The translations under genes and the position numbers were made by a program. Below are positions 54,061 to 64,000 of a stretch of 64,000 nt of DNA, in pieces (position 1 is the stretch's first letter; the number at the start of each line of letters is the position of its first letter). The notes beneath the pieces were generated by a model, which saw only the letters and a list, made by a program, of their open reading frames with translations, was not told the origin of the DNA and did not search any database. The stretch comes from Streptomyces tardus (GTDB taxonomy: Bacteria; Actinomycetota; Actinomycetes; Streptomycetales; Streptomycetaceae), in assembly GCF_018101125.2 (NCBI RefSeq), contig NZ_JAELVF020000001.1:229123-293122 (forward strand). The letters run 5' to 3'.

Positions 54061-54972
54061 TCAGAAGACCGACCAGTCGGAGCGTTCGGTGAAGTCCTCC
54101 AGTGCGGCGAGCGCACCCACCGAGTTGCCGATGGCGTCGAGCCCCGGGCTCCAGGCGCAGACCGCGCCGCGGCCCGGCACGATCGCCAGGATGCCGCCGC
54201 CCACGCCGCTCTTGCCGGGCAGTCCCACCCGGTAGGCGAAGTCGCCCGCCGCGTCGTAGGTGCCGCAGGTCAGCAGCACGGCGTTGACGCGCTTGGCATC
54301 ACTGCGGCCGAGCAGCCGGCTCCCGTCGGCGCGTATGCCGTGCCGCGCCAGGAACGTACCGGCGAGTGCCAGGTCGTGGCAGTCGAGGCTGATGGAGCAG
54401 TGCGCGAAGTAGTGGGCCAGCACCTCCTCGACGGGATTTTCGAGGTTGCCGAAGGAGGCCATGAAGTGGGCGAGTGCCGCGTTGCGGTGGCCGTGCTCGG
54501 CCTCGGAGGCGGCGACGTCCCCGTCGATGGCGATGCCCGGGCTGCCCGACTCCGCGCGCAGGAAGTCCAGCACCGAGCCGCCGGCGTCGCCGGTGAGGCT
54601 GAGCAGCGCGTCGGTGACGACGAGGGCGCCGGCGTTGATGAACGGGTTGCGGGGGACGCCCTGTTCGGCCTCCAACTGGATCAGCGAGTTGAACGGGTTG
54701 CCCGAGGGCTCCCGGTTCACCCTGCGCCACAGCGACGGGCCGCCGTGGTGGAGCGCGAGCGCAAGGGCGAACAGCTTGGAGATGCTCTGTATCGAGAACG
54801 GCTTCCGCCAGTCGCCGACCCCGTGCACCTCGCCGTCGACCGTCGCCAGCGCCATTCCGAAACTGCGGGGATCCGCGCAGGCCAGCGCCGGAATGTACCC
54901 CGCCGGTCGGCCCCGGTCCAGTGCGGGCAGGGCGGCTTCCCGGGCGCGGGTCAACAGAGCTGCGTAGTCCAC
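54061..54972 (-). CDS. glsA: Glutaminase
   Basis: 303-aa serine-type glutaminase of the beta-lactamase-like fold. Catalytic SxxK is Ser63-Ile-Ser-Lys66 (FSIQSISKLFAL). Conserved NPFINAGALV, Tyr-Asn and the GDFAYRVGLPGKSGVGGG segments are present. It hydrolyses glutamine to glutamate and ammonia in the cytosol. Start uncertain: GTG 54972 gives the family-like DYAALL opening; a GTG at 55029 would add 19 residues. Confidence 0.92.
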   Translation of the reverse strand: MDYAALLTRAREAALPALDRGRPAGYIPALACADPRSFGMALATVDGEVHGVGDWRKPFSIQSISKLFALALALHHGGPSLWRRVNREPSGNPFNSLIQLEAEQGVPRNPFINAGALVVTDALLSLTGDAGGSVLDFLRAESGSPGIAIDGDVAASEAEHGHRNAALAHFMASFGNLENPVEEVLAHYFAHCSISLDCHDLALAGTFLARHGIRADGSRLLGRSDAKRVNAVLLTCGTYDAAGDFAYRVGLPGKSGVGGGILAIVPGRGAVCAWSPGLDAIGNSVGALAALEDFTERSDWSVF

Positions 54973-55090
54973 CGGGCCATTGTGACCGACCCCTTTCCGG
55001 CCGCTTTCACGGGTACCGGTGGCCGACACGTACCTCCCGGCCTGGCGCGGGTTCCGGGTGCTTCGGGCGGGGCGGACTTCGGGCGCGCCC

Positions 55091-55597
55091 TCAGGACGGC
55101 TCGACGACCCGCATCTCGAACCAGGTGGTCTTGCCGTGCGGTTGGAGGTCCACGCCCCAGCGGTCGGAGAGCCGCTCCACCAGCCACAGTCCTCGTCCGC
55201 TGGTGTCCAGGTCCTGCACCGGCAGGAGGCAGGGCAGTCCGCGCGAGGGGTCGCGCACCTCCACCCGTACGCGCCCGCGGCCCCGGTACATGCGCAGCCC
55301 GAAGCGGACCGCGCCGGTGTGGCAGACGGCGTTGCCGACCAGCTCCGAGACCAGCAGCACGCCGTGATCCGTCAGCCCGGCCGGGAGGTTCCACTTGCCG
55401 CGCAGCACGGCCTCGGCGAGCATCCGTGCCGTCTTGGCGGACTCCGGACGGTTGGGCAGTCGTACCTCGTCCACGCTGGGGTCGCTGTCGGGCGACGCCA
55501 GCAGAGCCGGCAGGCGGATTCCCGCCTCACGATCGAGGATTGACACCCGTTCCGCCCCACTTTCCGGCTCGGCCCCACGTCCTGCGACGACCACCAT
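55091..55597 (-). CDS. HATPase-only regulator 2
   Basis: 168 aa. A single HATPase_c domain: VSELVGNAVCHTG (N box), EVRDPSRGLPC and the SGRGLWLVERLSDRWG G box. The N-terminal 40 residues are linker-like. ATG at 55597 with GGAA about 8 bases upstream. It is of the same type as the protein at 46794. Partners unknown; possibly a sigma-factor or SpoIIAA-like antagonist. Confidence 0.85.
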   Translation of the reverse strand: MVVVAGRGAEPESGAERVSILDREAGIRLPALLASPDSDPSVDEVRLPNRPESAKTARMLAEAVLRGKWNLPAGLTDHGVLLVSELVGNAVCHTGAVRFGLRMYRGRGRVRVEVRDPSRGLPCLLPVQDLDTSGRGLWLVERLSDRWGVDLQPHGKTTWFEMRVVEPS

Positions 55598-56148
55598 GAT
55601 GACCGTTCCACACACTCCTCGCGGCCGGACGGATGTATTCACCTGCAGGTCCCGTAGTGCGCCCCGGCGCGCCAACCGGGCCCGCACGCCGGGCGGTTGC
55701 CCCGCACACGGCGTACGACCTGCGGCGACACCGGGGGACACTCCGCGCACACGTGATCACCAGCGGTCGTTCACGGTCCGAAGATTTTTTACCCGCGGTA
55801 ACAACTGATCACGCGGGCACGCCGTCGGCCCCGTCGCCGGCGCCCTTCCCGGGGACCCCACGCCCGCAGCCGCACCGGCGCCGGCTCGCTCGTCGCAGCA
55901 AGCGCCGTCCGCGGGCCCCACCGTCTCCGGCCCGCCCCCGCGTCAGCCCACAGCAAGCGCCGATCGGGCGGACGCCGCCGATGGGGCCGGACGCCGCCGA
56001 TACGCCGGACGCCGCCGATACGCCGGACGCCGGCGCCCGAGAGGACGCCGGCGTCGGCCGGAACACGTGTCGACCGCAGAGTCGTGTCGGCCGGACACGG
56101 CCGGGAGCGGATGCCGCCGAGCGGGGGGCCGGCGGCACCCGCCGCGGA
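55598..56148. other. Non-coding region with 18-bp repeats
   Basis: No supported gene. It holds the promoter of the HATPase gene (AT-rich TTTTTTAC near 55790 is separate) and four 18-bp repeats at 55968-56039. Confidence 0.5.
55968..56039. repeat. 18-bp tandem repeats
   Basis: Four consecutive units of GCCGGACGCCGCCGATAC (units 2 and 3 identical, units 1 and 4 degenerate). They are in non-coding DNA downstream of the FG-GAP gene. Confidence 0.8.
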
Positions 56149-56880
56149 TCAGGAGCAGGGCTTGTAGAAGTGCTTCCAGCCGTCGGTGGGCATGGCCGGC
56201 GGCTGCGGCCTGGCGCCCCACTCGCCGTACTCCTCCATGGCCTCGCGGTCGAACTCGCCGGGGCCGGTGCCCGGTTCGGTCAGCCGGACGCTCCGGTCGA
56301 GCTGGCCGTCGCCCGCGGCGTTGAGGATCGCGAGGTCGGGGTACTCGTCGTCGCCGTAGTTGGCGATGCGCAGCTCCTCCGCCTCGCCGCGGTCACCGAT
56401 GTCCAGGTGGCGGGAGTTGTCGGAGCTCAGGTCCGCGCGGTTCAGCGGGCCCGGGCGGTACTCGGAGAGGCGGGCGGTCTCGGAGTCGTCACCGGGGGAC
56501 GGCTCCACGAGGTTGACCACCAGGTCCAGGGTGCCGTCGTTCTGGAAGTCGGCGACCGCCGCGGTGGCGATCTCGGCCTCCTCGGCCCCCACGAGCTCGT
56601 TGACGCTGTGCTTCTCGCTGAACGAGCCGTCCGCGCTGCCCCACTGGACGGTCATCGCGGTGCCGGAGTGACCCGGGTTGACGATCTTGTCCGCGTGGCC
56701 GTCGCCGTCGAGGTCGCCGAGCAGCGTGGTGGCGTCGGCCAGGCACGGCGCGGTCGAGGCGGCGGAGTCGCCCTTCGCGTCGCTCGTCCCGGTGGCACCG
56801 GCCTGGTAGCCGGCGAACGCCAGGGGCACGGCAGCTGCTGCCACGGCCACGGCGATCAGACGTGAGCGCTTTCGAGGCAT
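56149..56880 (-). CDS. Secreted FG-GAP/VCBS repeat protein
   Basis: 243 aa. Signal peptide about 1-28 (RKRSR then AVAVAAAAVPLAFAGYQAGA). Calcium-binding loops of the DxDGDGxxD type are visible as LLGDLDGDGHADK and VADFQNDGTLDLVV, with ANYGDDEYPDLAIL as a third repeat. Two cysteines (near 46 and at the end) could form a disulfide. AAGGAG 7 bases before the ATG. Likely an extracellular binding protein; no enzymatic motif. Confidence 0.85.
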   Translation of the reverse strand: MPRKRSRLIAVAVAAAAVPLAFAGYQAGATGTSDAKGDSAASTAPCLADATTLLGDLDGDGHADKIVNPGHSGTAMTVQWGSADGSFSEKHSVNELVGAEEAEIATAAVADFQNDGTLDLVVNLVEPSPGDDSETARLSEYRPGPLNRADLSSDNSRHLDIGDRGEAEELRIANYGDDEYPDLAILNAAGDGQLDRSVRLTEPGTGPGEFDREAMEEYGEWGARPQPPAMPTDGWKHFYKPCS

Positions 56881-57127
56881 GTACGAACTCCTTGTGTCGT
56901 CTGTTCGGATGTTGCGCGGGATTAGAGGGGAGGCGGTCAGCCGGGGTTCACCTCTCGAACATCCGTGTGATAGAACCGTGACACAAGGAAATGCTGCCTC
57001 TACGGCGACCCGGCCGCGGACCGCGTCCGCCCCTCCCCCGTCCGCGCCGCCTTCGTCCCAGCTCAGCGCGCCACCGAGCCCGCGCGCCGCGCCCCGACCC
57101 AGCCGAACGACGTCAACTCACCGCCCT

Positions 57128-57928
57128 TCAGCGGAAGTTGGCCTTCCCGGGGCCGTCCTCCACGAAGCTGCGCATCCCGATCGTGCGGTCCTCGGTGCCG
57201 AACAGAGCGGCGAACCAGGTGCGTTCGATCGCGAGTCCGGAGTCGATGTCGACCTCCAGCCCCGCGTCGATGGACTCCTTGGCCGCCCGCAGCGCGATCG
57301 CCGGGCCCGCCGCCAGTCGCGCCGCCCAGGAGTGCGCCTGCTCGTACACCTCGGCGGCCGGCACCACCCGGTCCACCAGGCCCATGGCGAGCGCCTCCTC
57401 GGCGCGGACCTGCCGGCCGGTGAAGATCAGGTCCTTGGCCTTCGAGGGGCCGACGAGCCGTGCGAGCCGCTGGGTGCCGCCCGCGCCGGGGATGAGCCCG
57501 AGCAGGATCTCCGGCTGTCCGAGCCTGGCGTCCTCGGCGGCGATCCGGAAGTCCGCACAGAGCGCGAGCTCGCAACCGCCGCCCAGCGCATAGCCGTTGA
57601 CCGCGGCGACCACCGGCTTGGGAATGCGCGCCAGGGCGGAGAAGGAGGCCTGGAGGTCGCGCCCCCGGGCGACCATCGCCACCTGGTCCATCTCCCGCAT
57701 CTCCTTGATGTCCGCACCCGCCGCGAACACCTTCTCGCCACCGGTGATCACCACCGCGCGGACGTCCTCGCGCCCGCTCACCTCGGCGGCGAGCTCGCCC
57801 AGACGGTCCTGCACGGCGGTGTCCAGTGCGTTCATCGGAGGGCGGTCGAGACGGATGGTCGCGACCCGGTCGGCGACGGTGAGGCTCACGGTGGCAGCTG
57901 TCATGGCGGCAGGGTAACGGTCGTTCAC
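57128..57928 (-). CDS. Enoyl-CoA hydratase/isomerase
   Basis: 266 aa from GTG 57928 (258 from ATG 57904). The crotonase fold has oxyanion residues in [10 protein letters not shown] and [16 protein letters not shown], and GQPEILLGLIPGAGG with a catalytic glutamate. The GTG overlaps the L,D-transpeptidase stop by GTGA, which favours coupling; the ATG gives the more typical N-terminus. No other beta-oxidation gene is adjacent, so the specific substrate is open. Confidence 0.9.
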   Translation of the reverse strand: MNDRYPAAMTAATVSLTVADRVATIRLDRPPMNALDTAVQDRLGELAAEVSGREDVRAVVITGGEKVFAAGADIKEMREMDQVAMVARGRDLQASFSALARIPKPVVAAVNGYALGGGCELALCADFRIAAEDARLGQPEILLGLIPGAGGTQRLARLVGPSKAKDLIFTGRQVRAEEALAMGLVDRVVPAAEVYEQAHSWAARLAAGPAIALRAAKESIDAGLEVDIDSGLAIERTWFAALFGTEDRTIGMRSFVEDGPGKANFR

Positions 57929-59163
57929 TGCTGCCAGGTGGACTTCTTCCGGCCTTCCGGATCCAGCGCCGAACCGGCCCTCCAGGAAGGCCAGTCGAGG
58001 TTCCAGCCGCTCAACCCGTTGTCCGGCGAGACGAGTTCACCACCGCCGCCGCGCACCTCCACCACGTCGCCGATCAGCGAGCTGCGGAAGAGCCAGCCGG
58101 CGGGCAGCTCCTCGCTGCCGCCCCGCACGTCCTCCAGCCCCACGCAGCCGTGGCTGGTGTTCTGTGTGCCGAACACCCCCGCGTCCGCCCAGTAGTTGCC
58201 GTGCAGAAAGGTCCCGCTGCTGGTCAGGCGCATCGCGTGCGGCACGTCCGGATAGTCGTACTCCCCCGCCAGGCCCACCGTCGCCCCGTTCATCCGCGTC
58301 TCGGTGTGCTTCTCGCTGATCACCATGGCCCCGTTGTACGTGGCGAACTCGGGCGGACCCGCGGTGATCGGGACCGTACGGACATGCGCACCGCCGCGCC
58401 GTACGGTCAACGTGCCCGCGTCGGCGTCGACGAGGCTGTGCTGGTCGCGGCCTACGGTGAACCGCACCTTCTTGTACTGCGCCCCGTACGAGCCCCTGGC
58501 GCCGCGGACATCGCGCAGCCGCAGGTCGAGCGTGACCTCGGTGCCGGGACGCCAGTACTCCCGCGGCCGGAAGTCCAGCCGCCGGTTGCCGAACCAGTGG
58601 CCCACCACGGGCACCCGGGGCTCGGAGCTCACCGTCACCGCGCGCTCGACGGCGGCCCGGTCGACCACCGGGTGGTTGAAGTTCAGCGAGACGATCATGC
58701 CGGTGCCGACGGTCTGGCCGTCCTCCGGAGTGAAGCGGCCGATCAACCGCGGGCCGGGTTCACGGGTGGCGAAGGTCGTGCGCCGGACCGTACGCCGCCC
58801 GTGGCCGTCCACCGCCTCGGCGCGGATCTCGTAGCGACTGGAGAGGAGCAGCTGCCCGGAGGTCGGCTGCCAGGTCCGGCCGTCGGAGGACAGCCGGCCC
58901 GCGACGCGTTCGGCGGGACCGCGCTGGCCCCCCAGCGACTCCGCGTCCTCGCGCCGCACCACCACCCGCTCCAGGCGTCCGTCCGGCACCGTCACCGCCA
59001 GCGACTCGCCCGCCGCCACCCCCCGGGCACCGTCCGCCGGGCTCACCCGAACGGCGTCCGCGGGCGCCCTGCGTTCCTGGGCCGCACCGCAGCCGGACAG
59101 GCCGCTCCCGACAAGCGCCCACAGCGCCACCACCAGCATCGAACCGCCCAGCCTTCGTTCCAT
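57925..59163 (-). CDS. L,D-transpeptidase lipoprotein
   Basis: 412 aa. Lipoprotein signal with lipobox GLSGC near residue 25. Ig-like domains about 40-250 (two bacterial Ig-like repeats, each ending in TF/RFTV). C-terminal YkuD domain with HGNYWADAGVFGTQNTSHGCVGLE: the His and the catalytic Cys of SHGC are present. It forms 3-3 peptidoglycan cross-links outside the membrane. ATG at 59163 is chosen. Divergent from glgX. Confidence 0.93.
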   Translation of the reverse strand: MERRLGGSMLVVALWALVGSGLSGCGAAQERRAPADAVRVSPADGARGVAAGESLAVTVPDGRLERVVVRREDAESLGGQRGPAERVAGRLSSDGRTWQPTSGQLLLSSRYEIRAEAVDGHGRRTVRRTTFATREPGPRLIGRFTPEDGQTVGTGMIVSLNFNHPVVDRAAVERAVTVSSEPRVPVVGHWFGNRRLDFRPREYWRPGTEVTLDLRLRDVRGARGSYGAQYKKVRFTVGRDQHSLVDADAGTLTVRRGGAHVRTVPITAGPPEFATYNGAMVISEKHTETRMNGATVGLAGEYDYPDVPHAMRLTSSGTFLHGNYWADAGVFGTQNTSHGCVGLEDVRGGSEELPAGWLFRSSLIGDVVEVRGGGGELVSPDNGLSGWNLDWPSWRAGSALDPEGRKKSTWQQ

Positions 59164-59286
59164 CACATCCGCACCAACGACCACACAGGTGGCGAGAAAC
59201 GTACGGCTCGTACGTGCGGGTGAGACGTCACGTATGGGGACAATCTCCGGAAAGCATCACGGAGCACCTCACCGGCAAGGACGCAC

Positions 59287-61590
<2,304 letters not shown>

Positions 61591-61636
61591 CGATCACGAG
61601 CGTTGCCGACGTCCCTGGGGCTTGATCACAGCGAAG

Positions 61637-61683
61637 GCCTCCGTGCGCGGTGGAGGTGTCGCACCCTCACCGCGCACGGAGGC
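61637..61683. terminator. Hairpin after glgX
   Basis: A perfect 16-bp stem (GCCTCCGTGCGCGGTG at 61637-61652, complement at 61668-61683) followed by TTTCG, 46 bases after the stop codon. Confidence 0.88.
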
Positions 61684-61717
61684 TTTCGTCTCCCACCGCA
61701 GTGCCCGGCCGACACCC

Positions 61718-61765
61718 GCGCAACTCCACTCCCGCGCAACTCCACTCCCGCGCAACTCCGCTCCC
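61718..61765. repeat. 16-bp tandem repeat
   Basis: Three copies of GCGCAACTCCRCTCCC (the first two identical) downstream of the glgX hairpin, in non-coding DNA. Confidence 0.8.
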
Positions 61766-62071
61766 GTACGCCACCGCCACCCCGTGCACCACCGCTGCCC
61801 CGGACGTGTACCAGCGTTCTCGGCACTCCGTACCCCCGAGCGCCGCGACGACCTCCCCAGAATCGTTTCGTCTTTACATCACCGCAAAGTCAATCTTAGT
61901 GATCAACTGCGGCCCACCGTCCGTTTTCCACAAAAACGCGGCACCTGCCCCGACGCTGCGTTGAACTGTGCCCGGGGCACGAACAGGCCGACGCCCGGCG
62001 GCGGTTGAGAGCCGCCGACCGCGCAGCCCACCGGCCGGACACAACGCGCGCGAGGCGCTGGAGGGCGAACG

Positions 62072-62869
62072 ATGTATCTCACCCGGTTCCGTGTGAACAC
62101 CACCCGCGGCGGAGCCAAGCGGCTTCTCTCCTCACCCCGGGCGCTGCACGCGGCAGTGATGACGTCCTTCCCCGCCGCCGGGGCGTCTCTCCCCTCACCG
62201 AGGACGACCGCCTCCCCGGAAGCGACGCCCAGCGCCGAAATACTGCCGGACGAAGGCGCCGGCTCGCCCAGAGTCCTGTGGCGAACCGACCGCAACGCAC
62301 GCGCGGAGACCCACCTCCACATCGTCAGCCCCACCGAACCCGACCTCGGGCACCTCGTACAGCAGGCCGGCTGGCCGCAGCGGGCAGGTCAGCACACCAC
62401 CGGCTGGCAGACCTGCCCGTACGCACCGTTCCTCTCCCGTCTGACCAAGGGCGAGAACTGGACCTTCCGGCTCACCGCGAACCCGGTGCACGGCGTCCGG
62501 CGCCACCCCGGCGAACGCGCCAAACGCACCGCGCACCTCACCCCCCGCCACCAGCTCCGCTGGCTGCTCCAACGCCAGGAACACTGCGGTTTCCGCGTAC
62601 TGCACAGCGCCGATGCCCAGGCCCTGCACCTGGAGGAGCGGTACGCCGTCACCGTGCACAGCCGTCGCCAGCTCTCCTTCGCCCACCCCTCGTCGGCGCC
62701 GGCCCGACCGACCCGCTCCCAGCCCAAGACCACCCTCGTCACCACGACCTTCGACGGGCGGCTGGAGGTCACCGACCCCGAGGCGCTGCGCCGCACCCTC
62801 ACGCGCGGCCTCGGCAAGGCCAAGGCCTACGGCTGCGGACTCATGACCCTCAGCCCCCTCCCCCGCTGA
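62072..62869 (+). CDS. cas6e: CRISPR-associated endoribonuclease Cas6e (orphan)
   Basis: 265-aa type I-E pre-crRNA processing nuclease (CasE/Cse3). It opens MYLTRFRVNTTRGGAKRLLSSPRALHAAV with the catalytic-type His26, and ends with the Gly-rich loop GLGKAKAYGCGLMTLSPL. It is longer than many Cas6e proteins because of insertions around residues 40-60. Neither neighbour is a cas gene and no array is in the window. It may process CRISPR RNA encoded elsewhere in the genome, or be a relic. Confidence 0.88.
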   Translation: MYLTRFRVNTTRGGAKRLLSSPRALHAAVMTSFPAAGASLPSPRTTASPEATPSAEILPDEGAGSPRVLWRTDRNARAETHLHIVSPTEPDLGHLVQQAGWPQRAGQHTTGWQTCPYAPFLSRLTKGENWTFRLTANPVHGVRRHPGERAKRTAHLTPRHQLRWLLQRQEHCGFRVLHSADAQALHLEERYAVTVHSRRQLSFAHPSSAPARPTRSQPKTTLVTTTFDGRLEVTDPEALRRTLTRGLGKAKAYGCGLMTLSPLPR

Positions 62870-63002
62870 GCCCGGCACACCCGACGGGAGAGGCAGGAGA
62901 GACGGGAGAGGAGGGAGCGACGAGCAGAGCGCGCGAAGCCCCCACCGGAGGCGAAAGGTTGTACGAGGGTCGTCTTGTTTCTTGAATGAACAACTCACAG
63001 AG

Positions 63003-63022
63003 TTTCAGTGAAATCACTGAAA
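63003..63022. promoter_or_regulatory. 20-bp perfect palindrome before the phosphotransferase gene
   Basis: TTTCAGTGAAATCACTGAAA, two 9-bp arms with an AA centre, 18 bases before the ATG at 63041. It is unusually AT-rich for this genome. Candidate operator or RNA hairpin. The whole 62960-63040 region is AT-rich. Confidence 0.6.
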
Positions 63023-63040
63023 ACGTCTGGGAAGTTGACA

Positions 63041-64000
63041 ATGCCCACAGAGAGCCTGCCGCTCGCCGAGGTGCGTCGGATCACGGAGAAGAAGCGCGAT
63101 GCCTGGTGGACGGTGATGCTGGTCGATCCGGTCGCCACCCCGCTGGTACGACTACTGGCGAGACGGACGTCGATCACGCCGAACCAGATCACCTGGGGAG
63201 CGTTCCTCCTGGGGCTCGTCTCCGCCGGCCTCTTCCTGCTCGGCGACTGGCGCTGGCTGGTGGCCGGCGCGGTCGTCTACCACCTGAGCTTCGTCCTGGA
63301 CTGCATGGACGGGAAGTTGGCCCGCCTCACCGGCCAGGGCTCCGTCTTCGGCGCCTGGCTGGACTTCGTCTTCGACCGGATACGGGTCATGGCCTGCGCC
63401 TTCGCACTCGGGGCGGGCCAGTACAACCGCACCGGCGAAACCCACTTCATCTGGCTCGCCGGACTCGTCGTCTTCCTCGACGGCCTGCGCTACATCAACT
63501 CACTGGAGATCTTCAAGACCCGCCACACGATGCGCAAGCAGATCAAGTCGCGCATCAGGGCCGCCCGGCAGGCCGAGGACGCCGACTCCCTGGCGTTCAT
63601 GGAGGACCTGCTCCGCGAGAACCCCTCCGCCGACATCGAGCAGGACCTCACCAGGGCCCGCACCCCGGAGGAGCAGCAGCAGCCGACCGCGCCCGAGGCT
63701 GACGAGACCCCCGCCGCGCCCGCGAAGAAGACCCAAGTAGTCGACCTGCAACAGGAGTTCCGCCGCCGCTTCCCGCTCTATCTGCGGTTCCGCTCGGCGC
63801 TGCTGCGGCACCGGATACGTCCGCACCTGGTCAGCGGGATCGAGTTCCAGATGGCCGTCTTCATCGTCGGCCCGCTGGTGGACGCCGTACTGCCGGTCGC
63901 CCTCGTCGCCGGCGGGCTGCTGCTCGCCTTCGAACTCGCGATCATCTACAAACTGCTGCTCTCCACCCGCGACTTCGCCCGCACTCTCGACACCTTCGAC
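63041..64000 (+). CDS. CDP-alcohol phosphatidyltransferase family protein, partial
   Basis: 320 residues seen; the gene runs off the right edge. The family motif is complete: Asp87, Asp90-Gly91, Ala94-Arg95, Gly104, Asp108, Asp112 (DCMDGKLARLTG...GAWLDFVFD). Helices flank it (about 52-68, 72-90), a charged Glu/Arg-rich loop lies near 170-245, and two more helices close to the edge. It makes a phosphodiester lipid or polyol phosphate from a CDP-alcohol in the membrane. ATG at 63041 with GGGAAG 7 bases upstream. Confidence 0.9.
   Translation, partial: MPTESLPLAEVRRITEKKRDAWWTVMLVDPVATPLVRLLARRTSITPNQITWGAFLLGLVSAGLFLLGDWRWLVAGAVVYHLSFVLDCMDGKLARLTGQGSVFGAWLDFVFDRIRVMACAFALGAGQYNRTGETHFIWLAGLVVFLDGLRYINSLEIFKTRHTMRKQIKSRIRAARQAEDADSLAFMEDLLRENPSADIEQDLTRARTPEEQQQPTAPEADETPAAPAKKTQVVDLQQEFRRRFPLYLRFRSALLRHRIRPHLVSGIEFQMAVFIVGPLVDAVLPVALVAGGLLLAFELAIIYKLLLSTRDFARTLDTFD

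Larger units (their letters stand above)
61591..62071. other. Intergenic region glgX-cas6e
   Basis: Non-coding. It contains the glgX terminator and a 16-bp repeat, then an AT-rich stretch (61862-61930) that would suit a cas6e promoter. No CRISPR repeats seen. Confidence 0.55.

Noticed and set aside
55809..56138. 109-aa minus-strand reading frame
   Set aside because: Its ASGVS repeats come from the 18-bp tandem repeat, and the rest is Arg/Gly-rich with no start context.
61591..62071. CRISPR array near cas6e
   Set aside because: No 28-29-base repeat with spacers is present; the only repeat is a 16-bp tandem without spacers.
62986..63702. Reading frame opening MNNSQSFSEITENVWEV before the phosphotransferase
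   Set aside because: Its first 20 codons look coding only because the DNA is AT-rich. The rest overlaps the genuine phosphotransferase gene in another frame and becomes Arg-rich.

Overview
The window is high-GC actinobacterial chromosome, almost certainly Streptomyces or a close relative. The evidence is GC-rich third codon positions, frequent GTG starts, ATGA-type overlapping operons, and a family set typical of streptomycetes: LAL regulators, HATPase-only anti-sigma-like proteins, XRE-cupin/DUF6126 pairs, dre-like DasR sites and type I-E Cas6e. No rRNA, tRNA, intact transposon or CRISPR array was seen. The left edge cuts just before gcvT and the right edge cuts a CDP-alcohol phosphotransferase gene.

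Layout. 0-4.6 kb: glycine/serine C1 metabolism (gcvT, gcvH, glyA, sdaA). 4.8-8.2 kb: a small accessory block with a TetR regulator, a divergent membrane protein and a CPBP protease; three copies of one palindromic operator and the remnant of an AraC/GlxA-type regulator lie here. 8.6-11.7 kb: a three-gene operon of unknown membrane proteins. The first two genes share a short 'VNI...STFA.G.HA.A' motif, at the C-terminus of one and the N-terminus of the next. 11.8-14.3 kb: MFS exporter, an 18-bp minisatellite, an XRE-cupin regulator and a tiny membrane protein. 14.5-17.3 kb: an NMT1/SsuABC-type ABC importer.

17.4-27.8 kb is a sugar-catabolic region. It has two LacI regulators, a cupin protein, a secreted PA14/DUF1080 multidomain enzyme, a Gfo/Idh oxidoreductase, a DUF993 (DHDPS-like) protein and a TIM-barrel isomerase. 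Shared GTAARCGCTTTCTA operators tie it together. I read it as an oxidation-elimination (3-keto-glycoside) route with extracellular and intracellular arms. 28.2-29.1 kb: an HTH/Clp-N gene pair behind two palindromes.

29.2-34.8 kb is a tight five-gene operon on the minus strand: Fe(II)/2OG oxygenase, glycosyltransferase-like protein, ornithine/lysine-type decarboxylase, GNAT, MFS exporter. It looks like a small uncharacterised biosynthetic cluster. It is divergent from a family-3 beta-N-acetylglucosaminidase, and both promoters carry dre-like (DasR) sites, which suggests amino-sugar control. 35.2-41.4 kb: the glycosidase, an MMPL exporter and a two-component system. 41.6-47.4 kb: a secreted lipase, a large LuxR-family ATPase regulator and a HATPase protein. 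48-53.4 kb: a complete valine/isobutyryl-CoA operon (mmsA, acyl-CoA dehydrogenase, HIBYL-CoA hydrolase, 3-HIB dehydrogenase, enoyl-CoA hydratase). 53.5-61.6 kb: glutaminase, HATPase protein, FG-GAP exoprotein, enoyl-CoA hydratase, L,D-transpeptidase and glgX. 62-64 kb: a solitary cas6e and the partial phosphotransferase gene.

Start sites were chosen from codon and ribosome-binding-site inspection by eye and several are alternatives. Functions are family-level readings of the translated sequence, not database results.
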